Source: Urinicoccus timonensis (GTDB lineage Bacteria > Bacillota > Clostridia > Tissierellales > Peptoniphilaceae). Taken from it: 16,669 nt of DNA. The stretch is from contig NZ_OCTU01000001.1 of assembly GCF_900232945.1 (NCBI RefSeq), forward strand, positions 205,205 to 221,873. Reading direction: 5' to 3'. The notes under the pieces are model-generated. The model was not told the origin of the DNA and did not search any database. It saw only the letters and a program-made list of their open reading frames with translations. Shown here piece by piece: positions 6,747 to 13,511 of the stretch (position 1 is its first letter; every line of letters begins with the position of its first letter). Position numbers and translations under genes: made by a program.

Positions 6747-7288
6747 AAATATCCCAGGCCCCGATAGAGGGAAGCCTTGGATAAATACTTATTTAGGGAA
6801 TAGATCCGCCTTTGGCCCCAGTTTGAGCAAATAACCTGGTATTGGCCATCTTCCCAGCTGAGTCCTGTAATGGTAAGCCAGTGGTTGTGGAAGGCAGGAC
6901 TCTTGTGGTTAAAGGTTAAAAGTAAGAGGGGATGGCCCTTTTCCAGGGCCTCTTGAATAAAGGAAACGACAAAATCCAGCTGAAGGGGCTTTTTAAAGGT
7001 CACCAGCTGGTATTTTTTTGGACTGACCCGGTTGAGGATAGCCAGGAGGCTTGAAAAACGGACAATTCCCCAGGGTCTGGGGAGGTAGGGCTTGGACAGT
7101 TGGTCCAAGTAAAAACCAGCTTCAGCAATGGAATGGACCTGGAGAATTTTTTCATAAATTAAAATATTTAAGAGGGCTGCGAGACCACAAGACCGGCGGA
7201 TAAAGTAATCAGACTTCTTCATCCAGCCCTGGTAAACACCATAGTGGCCTTCTATGCGAAAGAAATTAAGTTCTAGATGGTTTTTCAT
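6728..7288 (-). CDS. Small papain-fold (C39-like) putative cysteine peptidase
   Basis: I do not recognise a named family. The 186-residue protein shows the order of a papain-like triad: Cys34 in RRSCGLAALLNIL (the cysteine opening a long helix), His136 in FHNHWLTITGL, and Asn156-Trp157 in ICSNWGQRRIYSL. A histidine on a strand about 100 residues after the cysteine, followed by a SNWG element, is typical of bacterial C39-like or BtrH-type proteins, which act as peptidases, transglutaminases or acyltransferases. There is no signal peptide or membrane segment, so it should act in the cytoplasm. AAAGGAG lies 6 nt before the ATG at 7288. It stands alone on the minus strand between two plus-strand operons, with its own promoter at 7324-7352, and its 3' end overlaps the flavoprotein gene by 19 nt. 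Substrate is unknown. Confidence 0.68.
   Translation of the reverse strand: MKNHLELNFFRIEGHYGVYQGWMKKSDYFIRRSCGLAALLNILIYEKILQVHSIAEAGFYLDQLSKPYLPRPWGIVRFSSLLAILNRVSPKKYQLVTFKKPLQLDFVVSFIQEALEKGHPLLLLTFNHKSPAFHNHWLTITGLSWEDGQYQVICSNWGQRRIYSLNKYLSKASLYRGLGYFQEVSS
6976..7019 (+). terminator. Plus-strand intrinsic terminator inside the peptidase gene
   Basis: CCAGCTG (6976-6982) pairs perfectly with CAGCTGG (7004-7010), enclosing a 21-nt loop that contains a small CTTT/AAAG stem. It is followed by TA and seven T residues (7013-7019). It lies about 230 nt beyond the flavoprotein stop codon and would end the 2147-6746 operon. Because it sits in the convergent gene's coding sequence, the operon's 3' end would be antisense to about half of the peptidase mRNA. 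Confidence 0.55.
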
Positions 7289-7304
7289 GGAAAGCTCCTT
7301 TGAG

Positions 7305-7333
7305 TTGGTGGATTGGAAAAAATATGTTACAAT
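7305..7333 (+). promoter_or_regulatory. Promoter for the PAP2-metH-apeB operon
   Basis: TTGGTG (7305-7310), 17 bp, then TACAAT (7328-7333), preceded by TG in the extended -10 position (TGTTACAAT). The predicted start is about 35 nt upstream of the PAP2 ATG. Its -10 shares two bases (7328-7329) with the -10 of the divergent peptidase promoter. Confidence 0.6.
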
Positions 7334-7352
7334 AGGAAAACAATAAATTCAA
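7324..7352 (-). promoter_or_regulatory. Promoter for the papain-fold protein gene
   Basis: On the minus strand, TTGAAT (7347-7352), 17 bp, then TAACAT (7324-7329). The spacing is ideal and the hexamers are moderately good. It overlaps the plus-strand promoter at 7305-7333, so two polymerases could not occupy both at once. Confidence 0.5.
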
Positions 7353-7374
7353 CTAGGGAAAAAGGGAGGAAAAC

Positions 7375-7920
7375 ATGTCTTGGGAATGGACCATACTTTA
7401 TGGCTTACAAGGAATCCATCAAGCTTGGCTTGACAAGCTGATGGTCTTCATTACACATTTTGCTACAGGAGGGGCCTTTTGGATCTGCCTAGGCCTTCTT
7501 TTTTTATTTTGGAAAAAAAGTCGGAAGATGGGTCTTTGTATCCTCCTGGCCATGGCCATGACCTACCTTTTTGGCAACCTAATCTTAAAAAACCTATTCC
7601 AAAGGATGCGGCCCTACTGGATAGACCCCTCGGTCCAAATCTTGGTGGGCCCACTAAGGGACTATTCTTTTCCCAGTGGCCATACCATGGTGAGTTTTGC
7701 TTCGGCCCAGGCTATTTTTTTAAACAAGCCCTCTTGGGGCCTAGGGGCCTTTGTCTTGGCAGGGATTATTGCCTTTTCAAGACTCTACCTCTTTGTCCAC
7801 TTTCCCACAGATATCCTGGGAGGAATCTTGGTGGGTCTGGCCTGTGGCTATATGGCCAAACAATTGCTAGATAAGGTAAGCCAGAAGAAAAAGGACCAGG
7901 GATTTTTTTCTTCATTATAA
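7375..7920 (+). CDS. PAP2-family membrane lipid phosphatase
   Basis: This 181-residue integral membrane protein carries the complete three-part PAP2 signature. K72-x6-R79-P80 is in KNLFQRMRP, PSGH is at residues 100-103, and SR-x5-H (135-142) is followed by Asp146 in HFPTD. These residues form the phosphatase active site on the outer membrane face, with His142 as the expected nucleophile. Likely substrates are undecaprenyl pyrophosphate, phosphatidylglycerol phosphate or phosphatidate; the sequence does not decide. About five to six hydrophobic segments are visible. GGGAGG lies 5-6 nt before the ATG. It is first in a six-gene operon whose next members make methionine; no functional link is obvious. 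Confidence 0.93.
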   Translation: MSWEWTILYGLQGIHQAWLDKLMVFITHFATGGAFWICLGLLFLFWKKSRKMGLCILLAMAMTYLFGNLILKNLFQRMRPYWIDPSVQILVGPLRDYSFPSGHTMVSFASAQAIFLNKPSWGLGAFVLAGIIAFSRLYLFVHFPTDILGGILVGLACGYMAKQLLDKVSQKKKDQGFFSSL

Positions 7921-7946
7921 CATAGAGTGAAAAATAGGGGATATAT

Positions 7947-8564
7947 ATGATTACAAGAAAGACCATTGGCAGTTTTTTAAGGACGCCAAAGATTGACGAC
8001 CCACTAGAGGAAAAAATAAAAATATGTGAGGACCTGATTCGAAAAAATATCCAGCTTAGGACTGTGCGAAAAAAGATGGACCGGGTGGATTTTTTTGGTC
8101 CATCAAAAACCCTGATGGACTTACAAGAAGACTCTCAATACTTAATCTTTATCGGGGCCACCCTGGGCAAGGAGGCCGACGTCCTCTTGCAAAGGACCAA
8201 CCTGGAGGACACCTCCTTGGCCTTTGTTCTGGATGGTGCCCTATCAGCCTATCTTGAAGATTCTTTGGACAGGATCCAAAGGGAGGACCAGGAAAAGACA
8301 AACCTCTATATTACAGATCGATTTAGCCCAGGTTATGGGGATATCCCCCATGATATGCAGAGAAACTTTGCCGACCTTTTAGAAATCTATAAGAGGTTGG
8401 GGGTGGGGCTGACCAAGGAAAATATTATAATACCCAGAAAAACAGTTTTAGCCGTCTATGGGGCCAGCCCAATTAAGCCCAGCTATCGCAACGGCTGTAG
8501 CTTCTGCTCACGTCAAACTTGTAGAGAAAAAGGAAAGGCAAGGTGTAGTGTTTTTGACAAATAA
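7947..8564 (+). CDS. Stand-alone MetH reactivation (AdoMet-binding) domain protein
   Basis: In E. coli, MetH reactivation is performed by the enzyme's C-terminal domain, which binds AdoMet and methylates inactive cob(II)alamin after electron transfer. Here it is a separate 205-residue protein directly upstream of metH. The recognisable motif is RFSPGYGDIP at residues 125-134, matching the AdoMet-binding RxxxGY element, with the preceding helical segments. The C-terminus adds a cysteine cluster, C184-x2-C187-x4-C192-x7-C200, absent from the E. coli domain. It could bind a metal or an Fe-S centre, or act in redox chemistry; that is inference. AGGGG lies 6-7 nt before the ATG at 7947. The gene is 26 bp past the PAP2 stop and overlaps the metH start by 11 nt. 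No SAM riboswitch is present in the short gap. Confidence 0.88.
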   Translation: MITRKTIGSFLRTPKIDDPLEEKIKICEDLIRKNIQLRTVRKKMDRVDFFGPSKTLMDLQEDSQYLIFIGATLGKEADVLLQRTNLEDTSLAFVLDGALSAYLEDSLDRIQREDQEKTNLYITDRFSPGYGDIPHDMQRNFADLLEIYKRLGVGLTKENIIIPRKTVLAVYGASPIKPSYRNGCSFCSRQTCREKGKARCSVFDK

Positions 8565-10881
8565 AATCATCCTTTTAGATGGGGCCATGGGGACACAAAT
8601 CCAAAAAAGGGGCATCCATCAAAGACCGGAAAGTATCAATATCAGCCATGGAGAAGTCATTGAAGAAATCCAAAGGGCCTATGTCCAAGCAGGATCAGAC
8701 ATTATCTACTCCAATACCTTTGGGGCCCATGGGAGGAATTATCCTGACCCAGAAGAATTGAGAAAGACCATCCATACAGGCTTACAAATAGCCAAAAGGG
8801 CGGCAGGGACCAAGGCCAAGGTGGCCTTTGATATGGGCCCCTTGGGTGAACTTTTAGAACCCATGGGGACCATGTCCTTTCAAAGGGCCTATGAGCTCTT
8901 TGAACAAAATATCCAAATAGCCCTGGAAGAGGGATTTGACCTGGTGGTGATTGAAACCATGAGTTCTTTATTGGAACTAAGGGCTGCTATTTTGGCTGTC
9001 AAGGCCCACTATGACGGCCCCCTCTTAACCACCATGACCTTTGAAAAAGATGGCCGGACCTTTTCCGGAGTCTCTCCCCAAGCCTTTGCCATTATGGCAG
9101 ACAAGTTGGGCGTGGACGCCCTGGGAGTCAACTGCTCTCTAGGCCCCTTTGAAATTCAAGCCATCTTAAAATCCATAAACCAAGTGACCAACAAGCCCTT
9201 GATTGTCAAGGCTAATGCAGGTCTTCCAGATGAAGAGGGAAACTACCACATGGAAGATGACCTCTTTATTGAAGGGATCCAAGGTATGTTGGACCTGGGG
9301 GTCCAATATATTGGGGGCTGTTGTGGGACCACGGAAAAAACCATCCAAGGCCTAGCCAAGCACTTTAAGGGCAAGGAAGCCTTACTGCAAAACAAGGAAA
9401 TCAAGCAATACCTGGCTTCCTCTAGCCGGGTGGTGGACCTGGACCAAACCCGCTATGTAGGAGAAGTCATCAACCCCACAGGTAAGACCAGGTTAAAGGA
9501 AAGCCTGGAAAAGAAAAACATGGAAGAAGTTTTAAGGTTGGGGGTTTTACAGGACCAAAAGGGAGCCGACCTCTTAGATGTCAATGTCAGCCTACCTGGA
9601 ACGGATGAAGTCTACCTCCTAAGAAAGGCGGCCCTCCACCTCCAAGCCCTGGTAGACCTCCCCTTACAATTGGACTCCTCCAATGTAGAAGCTCTGGAAG
9701 CCGCTTTGATGGTGACTCCAGGCCGGCCTGTGATTAACTCCGTCAATGGGACCCAAGAATCCTTGGATGCTGTCCTTCCCCTGGCCAAAAAATATGGGGC
9801 CATGGTGGTGGGGCTAGCCCTGGATGAAGATGGGATCCCCAAGACTTCGGACAAACGCCTGGCAATTGCAGAAAAAATTGTCAAGACAGCAGAATCCTAT
9901 GGCCTGGAAAAGAGAGATGTCTTAATTGACCCCTTGGTCTTAACCATTGCATCCAACAAGGATTCAGCCAAGCTGGCCCTGGAAACCATTGAAAAACTGA
10001 CAAAAAAAGGCTACCTTACCACCATGGGAACCTCCAACATCAGCTTCGGCTTACCCAAGAGGTCCCTAGTTACTGCAAGTTTCTTGCAAGCTGCCCTGGC
10101 TAAGGGTTGTAGCATGCCCATTGTGAACCCTCTGGACCCAAGAATCCAAGAGGTCATCCACACCCACCGACTTTTAATGGGCCAAGATGAAAAGGCCATG
10201 GGCTACATTGCCTTTATGGAAGACAAGAAAGAAACGTCAGCTGGTTTGGAAGAGGAAGAAGGGGACTTTTCACCCTACCAGGCCATGAGACGGTCCCAGA
10301 AGACAGAGCTTTTAAACTATGTCAAGGGAGCCATCCAAGAAAAAGACCCCATGGAAATTATTTCAGAAGAGTTAATTCCAGCTCTGGACGCCATTGGCCA
10401 GGACTATGAAAAAAAGGAAATCTACCTTCCCCAATTAATTGGAGCTGCATCGGCAGCCCAAGAGGCCTTTTTATTTCTAAGAGACCAATTAAGAGTCAAG
10501 GGGGACGGTAAGGGGGAAAAGATCCTCTTGGCTACGGTAAAAGGAGACATCCACGATATTGGAAAAAATATAGCCAAGGTTCTTTTGGAAAACTATGGCT
10601 ATGATGTCTATGACCTGGGCCGAGATGTGTCCAAGGAGGAAATTTTACAGACTGTGGAAGAAGAGGACATCCACCTGGTAGGACTTTCTGCCCTTATGAC
10701 CACTACGGTTTCCTCCATGGAAGAAACCATCCAACTTTTAAAAGAAAAAAGACCCGATCTCAAGATCATGGTGGGTGGAGCTGTTTTAACCCAGGCCTAT
10801 GCCTATGAAATTGGAGCCAACTACTATTGTAAAGATGCCAAGGAAGATATAGAAATCGCAAAAAATGTATTTAAGGACTAG
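8554..10881 (+). CDS. metH: Cobalamin-dependent methionine synthase core (lacks reactivation domain)
   Basis: The enzyme moves a methyl group from methyl-THF through cobalamin to homocysteine. The 775 residues contain the homocysteine domain (about 1-290; zinc ligands Cys194 in NCSLGP and Cys256-Cys257 in GGCCGTT), the methyl-THF pterin domain (about 300-555), the cobalamin cap (about 570-640) and the cobalamin domain (about 655-775) with D665-I-H667-D-I-G670, where His667 is the lower cobalt ligand. The fourth domain of E. coli MetH is missing from this chain and encoded by the previous gene. I chose the TTG at 8554, giving (M)TNKIILLDGAMGT, because AAGGTG (8540-8545) is 8 nt upstream. The GTG at 8548 is only 2 nt away from it, and the longer frame from 8458 lies inside the upstream gene. 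Confidence 0.95.
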   Translation: MTNKIILLDGAMGTQIQKRGIHQRPESINISHGEVIEEIQRAYVQAGSDIIYSNTFGAHGRNYPDPEELRKTIHTGLQIAKRAAGTKAKVAFDMGPLGELLEPMGTMSFQRAYELFEQNIQIALEEGFDLVVIETMSSLLELRAAILAVKAHYDGPLLTTMTFEKDGRTFSGVSPQAFAIMADKLGVDALGVNCSLGPFEIQAILKSINQVTNKPLIVKANAGLPDEEGNYHMEDDLFIEGIQGMLDLGVQYIGGCCGTTEKTIQGLAKHFKGKEALLQNKEIKQYLASSSRVVDLDQTRYVGEVINPTGKTRLKESLEKKNMEEVLRLGVLQDQKGADLLDVNVSLPGTDEVYLLRKAALHLQALVDLPLQLDSSNVEALEAALMVTPGRPVINSVNGTQESLDAVLPLAKKYGAMVVGLALDEDGIPKTSDKRLAIAEKIVKTAESYGLEKRDVLIDPLVLTIASNKDSAKLALETIEKLTKKGYLTTMGTSNISFGLPKRSLVTASFLQAALAKGCSMPIVNPLDPRIQEVIHTHRLLMGQDEKAMGYIAFMEDKKETSAGLEEEEGDFSPYQAMRRSQKTELLNYVKGAIQEKDPMEIISEELIPALDAIGQDYEKKEIYLPQLIGAASAAQEAFLFLRDQLRVKGDGKGEKILLATVKGDIHDIGKNIAKVLLENYGYDVYDLGRDVSKEEILQTVEEEDIHLVGLSALMTTTVSSMEETIQLLKEKRPDLKIMVGGAVLTQAYAYEIGANYYCKDAKEDIEIAKNVFKD

Positions 10882-10891
10882 GAGAAGACGA

Positions 10892-12628
10892 TTGACAGAA
10901 TTCACAGGAAGCAAAAGTAAACCCTTGATTTTTGACGGGGCCATGGGGACCTATTTACAGAAGATTTCCCCATCTGACCTTACTATTGAAGAATATAATA
11001 TAGAAAAACCGGCCATTATTGAAGAAATCCACCGGCAATATATTGAAGCTGGGGCCCAGGCCATCAAGACCAATACTTTCGGGGCCAACCCCATCCAATA
11101 CGATAGGGATCTTTGTCGGACCTACCTGGAAGCCGGAGCAAAAATTGCCCTGAAATTTCAGGACCAGGCAGAGGTCTATGGGTCCATAGGTCCCATGGAA
11201 ACCCCAGATCTCCAGGACTATCTTTTTGTAGCGGAAGTCCTTTACCAGGCGGGAATTCGAAAATTTCTCTGGGAGACCTTTCCTGAAGCAGACAAGCTCT
11301 TGGAAGTCATAGATCGCTTTTGCAAGGGCCACGCCGATACCCTGCATATAACAAGCTTTGCCGTCTTCCCCTCTGGAGAAACCAGGCTGGGTGTTTTGGC
11401 CCAAGAGGTCCTGGAAGCAGCAGATAAAAACCCCCATGTTCAAGCCATGGGCCTAAACTGTATTTCCGGCCCCTACCACCTGGTTCAACTGGTAAAAAGC
11501 CTTCCGACCTTCCAAACTCCCCTGGGTTTAATGCCCAATTCAGGCTACCCCACCATGGTGGATGGCCGTCTCCAATACAAGGAAAATCCCAGCTATTTTT
11601 CCCAGGCCCTGGCCCAGGGTCTTAACTATGGCCTGAGCTACTTAGGAGGATGTTGTGGAACAGACCCCTCTTATATTCTGGAGCTAAGCCAGCACTTAAA
11701 GGAAGTTCCTGACCAGCTAGAGAACCTGGAAAAAGAAGAAAAAATTTTAGAAAAGACAGAAAGTAATCTCAAGAAGAAGTTAAAATCTGGTAAGCAAGTT
11801 ATGGTTGTGGAATATGACCCACCCCAAGAGGCTACCCGGGACTATTTTAAAAAGCTTTCCCTCCTAAGGAATATGGAAGTAGATGCGGTGACCCTGGCAG
11901 ATTGCCCCATTGGTCGTCCTAGGATGGATGCTTCTTTGACTTCATTGATTTTAAAAAAGGACTACGGCCTAGACTCTGTCGTTCATATGACCTGTCGAGA
12001 TCGAAACATCAATGCCATTAAGGCCCTTTTGCTGGGACTTTCCCTAGAGGGGATTCAAGATATCCTCCTAATTACGGGAGATCCAGTCCCATCGGTGGAC
12101 CGGGAAGATGTCAAGGCAGTTTTCCAATTTAACTCAGCCCGCCTGGCTGCCTTTGTGAAAACTCTCAACCGGGACCTGGAAAACCCCTTTACCATCAGCG
12201 GAGCCTTAAACATCAATGCCCAAAATTTCGACAGTGAGCTGGACAAGGCCAAAAGAAAAATAGAATCCGGTGTTGAATTGTTTTTTACCCAACCCATAAT
12301 GGGTAAGAATGCCATAGTACAATTGAGACGTGCCCAAAAAGAACTAGATGTTCCAATTCTAGCAGGGATTATGCCCTTGGTAAGCTACAGAAATGCCCAA
12401 TACCTCCATAACCAGGTTTCTGGAATGCAGGTAGACCAAGAAGTCTTGGACAGCTTCCATGAAGGTTTAAGCTGGGAAGAAGGGGAGGCCCTGGGCATCC
12501 AATGGGCTTTGGAGTTTATGAATGAAATCGGGGATGAAGTAGCTGGTTTTTACCTCATTACCCCCTTTCAAAGGCTCCATGTCATAGAAAGGTTGTTGAA
12601 AGACTATGGACAAGGAAAAGAAAAATAA
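10892..12628 (+). CDS. yitJ: Bifunctional homocysteine S-methyltransferase / methylenetetrahydrofolate reductase
   Basis: This 578-residue fusion resembles B. subtilis YitJ. The N-terminal half (about 1-290) is a homocysteine methyltransferase domain starting LIFDGAMGTYLQK, with zinc ligands Cys190 (NCISGP) and Cys254-Cys255 (GGCCGTD). The C-terminal half (about 300-578) is a MetF-type flavin-dependent reductase, with VVEYDPP near its start, HMTCRDRN from His365, and LLITGDP around 392-398. It would make the methyl-THF used by MetH and could also methylate homocysteine from another donor. The TTG at 10892 is chosen as the start because AGGAG (10880-10884) lies 7 nt upstream; the ATG at 10865 lies inside metH and has no site. 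The gap to metH is 10 bp, and the 3' end overlaps the patatin gene by 23 nt. Confidence 0.93.
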   Translation: MTEFTGSKSKPLIFDGAMGTYLQKISPSDLTIEEYNIEKPAIIEEIHRQYIEAGAQAIKTNTFGANPIQYDRDLCRTYLEAGAKIALKFQDQAEVYGSIGPMETPDLQDYLFVAEVLYQAGIRKFLWETFPEADKLLEVIDRFCKGHADTLHITSFAVFPSGETRLGVLAQEVLEAADKNPHVQAMGLNCISGPYHLVQLVKSLPTFQTPLGLMPNSGYPTMVDGRLQYKENPSYFSQALAQGLNYGLSYLGGCCGTDPSYILELSQHLKEVPDQLENLEKEEKILEKTESNLKKKLKSGKQVMVVEYDPPQEATRDYFKKLSLLRNMEVDAVTLADCPIGRPRMDASLTSLILKKDYGLDSVVHMTCRDRNINAIKALLLGLSLEGIQDILLITGDPVPSVDREDVKAVFQFNSARLAAFVKTLNRDLENPFTISGALNINAQNFDSELDKAKRKIESGVELFFTQPIMGKNAIVQLRRAQKELDVPILAGIMPLVSYRNAQYLHNQVSGMQVDQEVLDSFHEGLSWEEGEALGIQWALEFMNEIGDEVAGFYLITPFQRLHVIERLLKDYGQGKEK

Positions 12629-13511
12629 TATATTTAAAACAGCCCTTTTAATCGAAGGGGGTGGGATGCGGTGTGCTTTTTCTGCCGGCATCCTCAACTG
12701 TCTTTTGGAAGAAGGCATCTTTATCAACTATGTTATTGGTGTCTCAGCAGGATCCAGCTGCCTGGTGAACTACCTAGCCAGACGGCCCGACATTATGAAA
12801 AAGTGCTTTACTGACTTTGCAACAGACCCCAATGCCATGAGCTGGAGGAGCTTTTTTAAGGGGGGAGGCTACATGCAAAGTGACTACATTTATGGTCAGG
12901 CCTGCCAACCAGGAGGCCCTCTCCACATTGACTTTGACGACTTTTTTTCCAATCCTGCTAGCTACAGGATTGTTGCCTATGAAGAAAATCAAGGCTCCAT
13001 GTTTTGGACAGAAAAAGATAGCCAGGACCCGGAAGACCTTATGATGAAGGTTCGGGCCTCTTCCAGCCTACCTCTTTTTATGCCCCCTACCCACTACCAG
13101 GGCAAGACCTATTATGATGGGGGAATCAATAATGGTCTGCCCATTGATATTGCCTTTGAAGATGGGTTTGACCGGATTTTAGTCATTCGGACCAAAACCA
13201 GGGACTATGTTCGACCACCCCTAAACTCCCTTAGGCAAAGCATCTTGAGACGGAACTTCAAGGACAATGAAAAGATACAAGAAGACCTTTTTAACCGTTA
13301 TAAGAACTACAATAAAACAGTCCAAGTCATTGAATTGATGGAAAAAGAAAATAAGGCCCTAATGATTTGTCCGGAAGTTATGGAGATTAGTAACCATGAC
13401 CGGGACCTGGAAGCCCTCAATAAGACCTATGCCCATGGTTTGGGAATTGGCCAAAGAGAAATGGGCCGGATTAAGGCCTGGTTAGAAGAAGGAGAAAAAG
13501 ATGAAAAATGA
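12606..13511 (+). CDS. Patatin-like phospholipase (bacterial YjjU-type)
   Basis: This 301-residue protein carries the Ser-Asp catalytic dyad of patatin-like lipases: the oxyanion motif GGGMR at residues 18-22, the nucleophile elbow GVSAG at 45-49 (Ser47) and the DGG motif at 171-173 (Asp171). It should hydrolyse acyl esters of membrane lipids or related compounds; the substrate is unknown. There is no signal peptide, so it is cytosolic or peripheral to the membrane. The ATG at 12606 overlaps yitJ by 23 nt and has only a weak ribosome binding site, which suggests translation coupled to yitJ. It overlaps the next gene by 11 nt. Confidence 0.9.
   Translation: MDKEKKNNIFKTALLIEGGGMRCAFSAGILNCLLEEGIFINYVIGVSAGSSCLVNYLARRPDIMKKCFTDFATDPNAMSWRSFFKGGGYMQSDYIYGQACQPGGPLHIDFDDFFSNPASYRIVAYEENQGSMFWTEKDSQDPEDLMMKVRASSSLPLFMPPTHYQGKTYYDGGINNGLPIDIAFEDGFDRILVIRTKTRDYVRPPLNSLRQSILRRNFKDNEKIQEDLFNRYKNYNKTVQVIELMEKENKALMICPEVMEISNHDRDLEALNKTYAHGLGIGQREMGRIKAWLEEGEKDEK

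Noticed and set aside
7479..7874. A 131-codon plus-strand frame within the PAP2 gene
   Set aside because: It overlaps the PAP2 frame with its complete active-site signature, lacks its own ribosome binding site and has a low-complexity Pro/Gly/Leu make-up typical of shadow frames.
7921..7946. A SAM riboswitch or T-box controlling the methionine genes
   Set aside because: Only 26 bp separate the PAP2 stop from the reactivation gene, and the operon leader upstream of PAP2 is about 35 nt, too short for either element.
8554..8559. TTGACA at the metH start (and again at 10892 at the yitJ start) as -35 promoter elements
   Set aside because: No acceptable -10 lies 16-18 bp downstream in either case. 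Both are explained as TTG start codons followed by an ACA codon.
10955..11443. A 162-codon minus-strand frame inside the yitJ gene
   Set aside because: It is opposite a well-conserved homocysteine methyltransferase domain, and there is no promoter or ribosome binding site for it.
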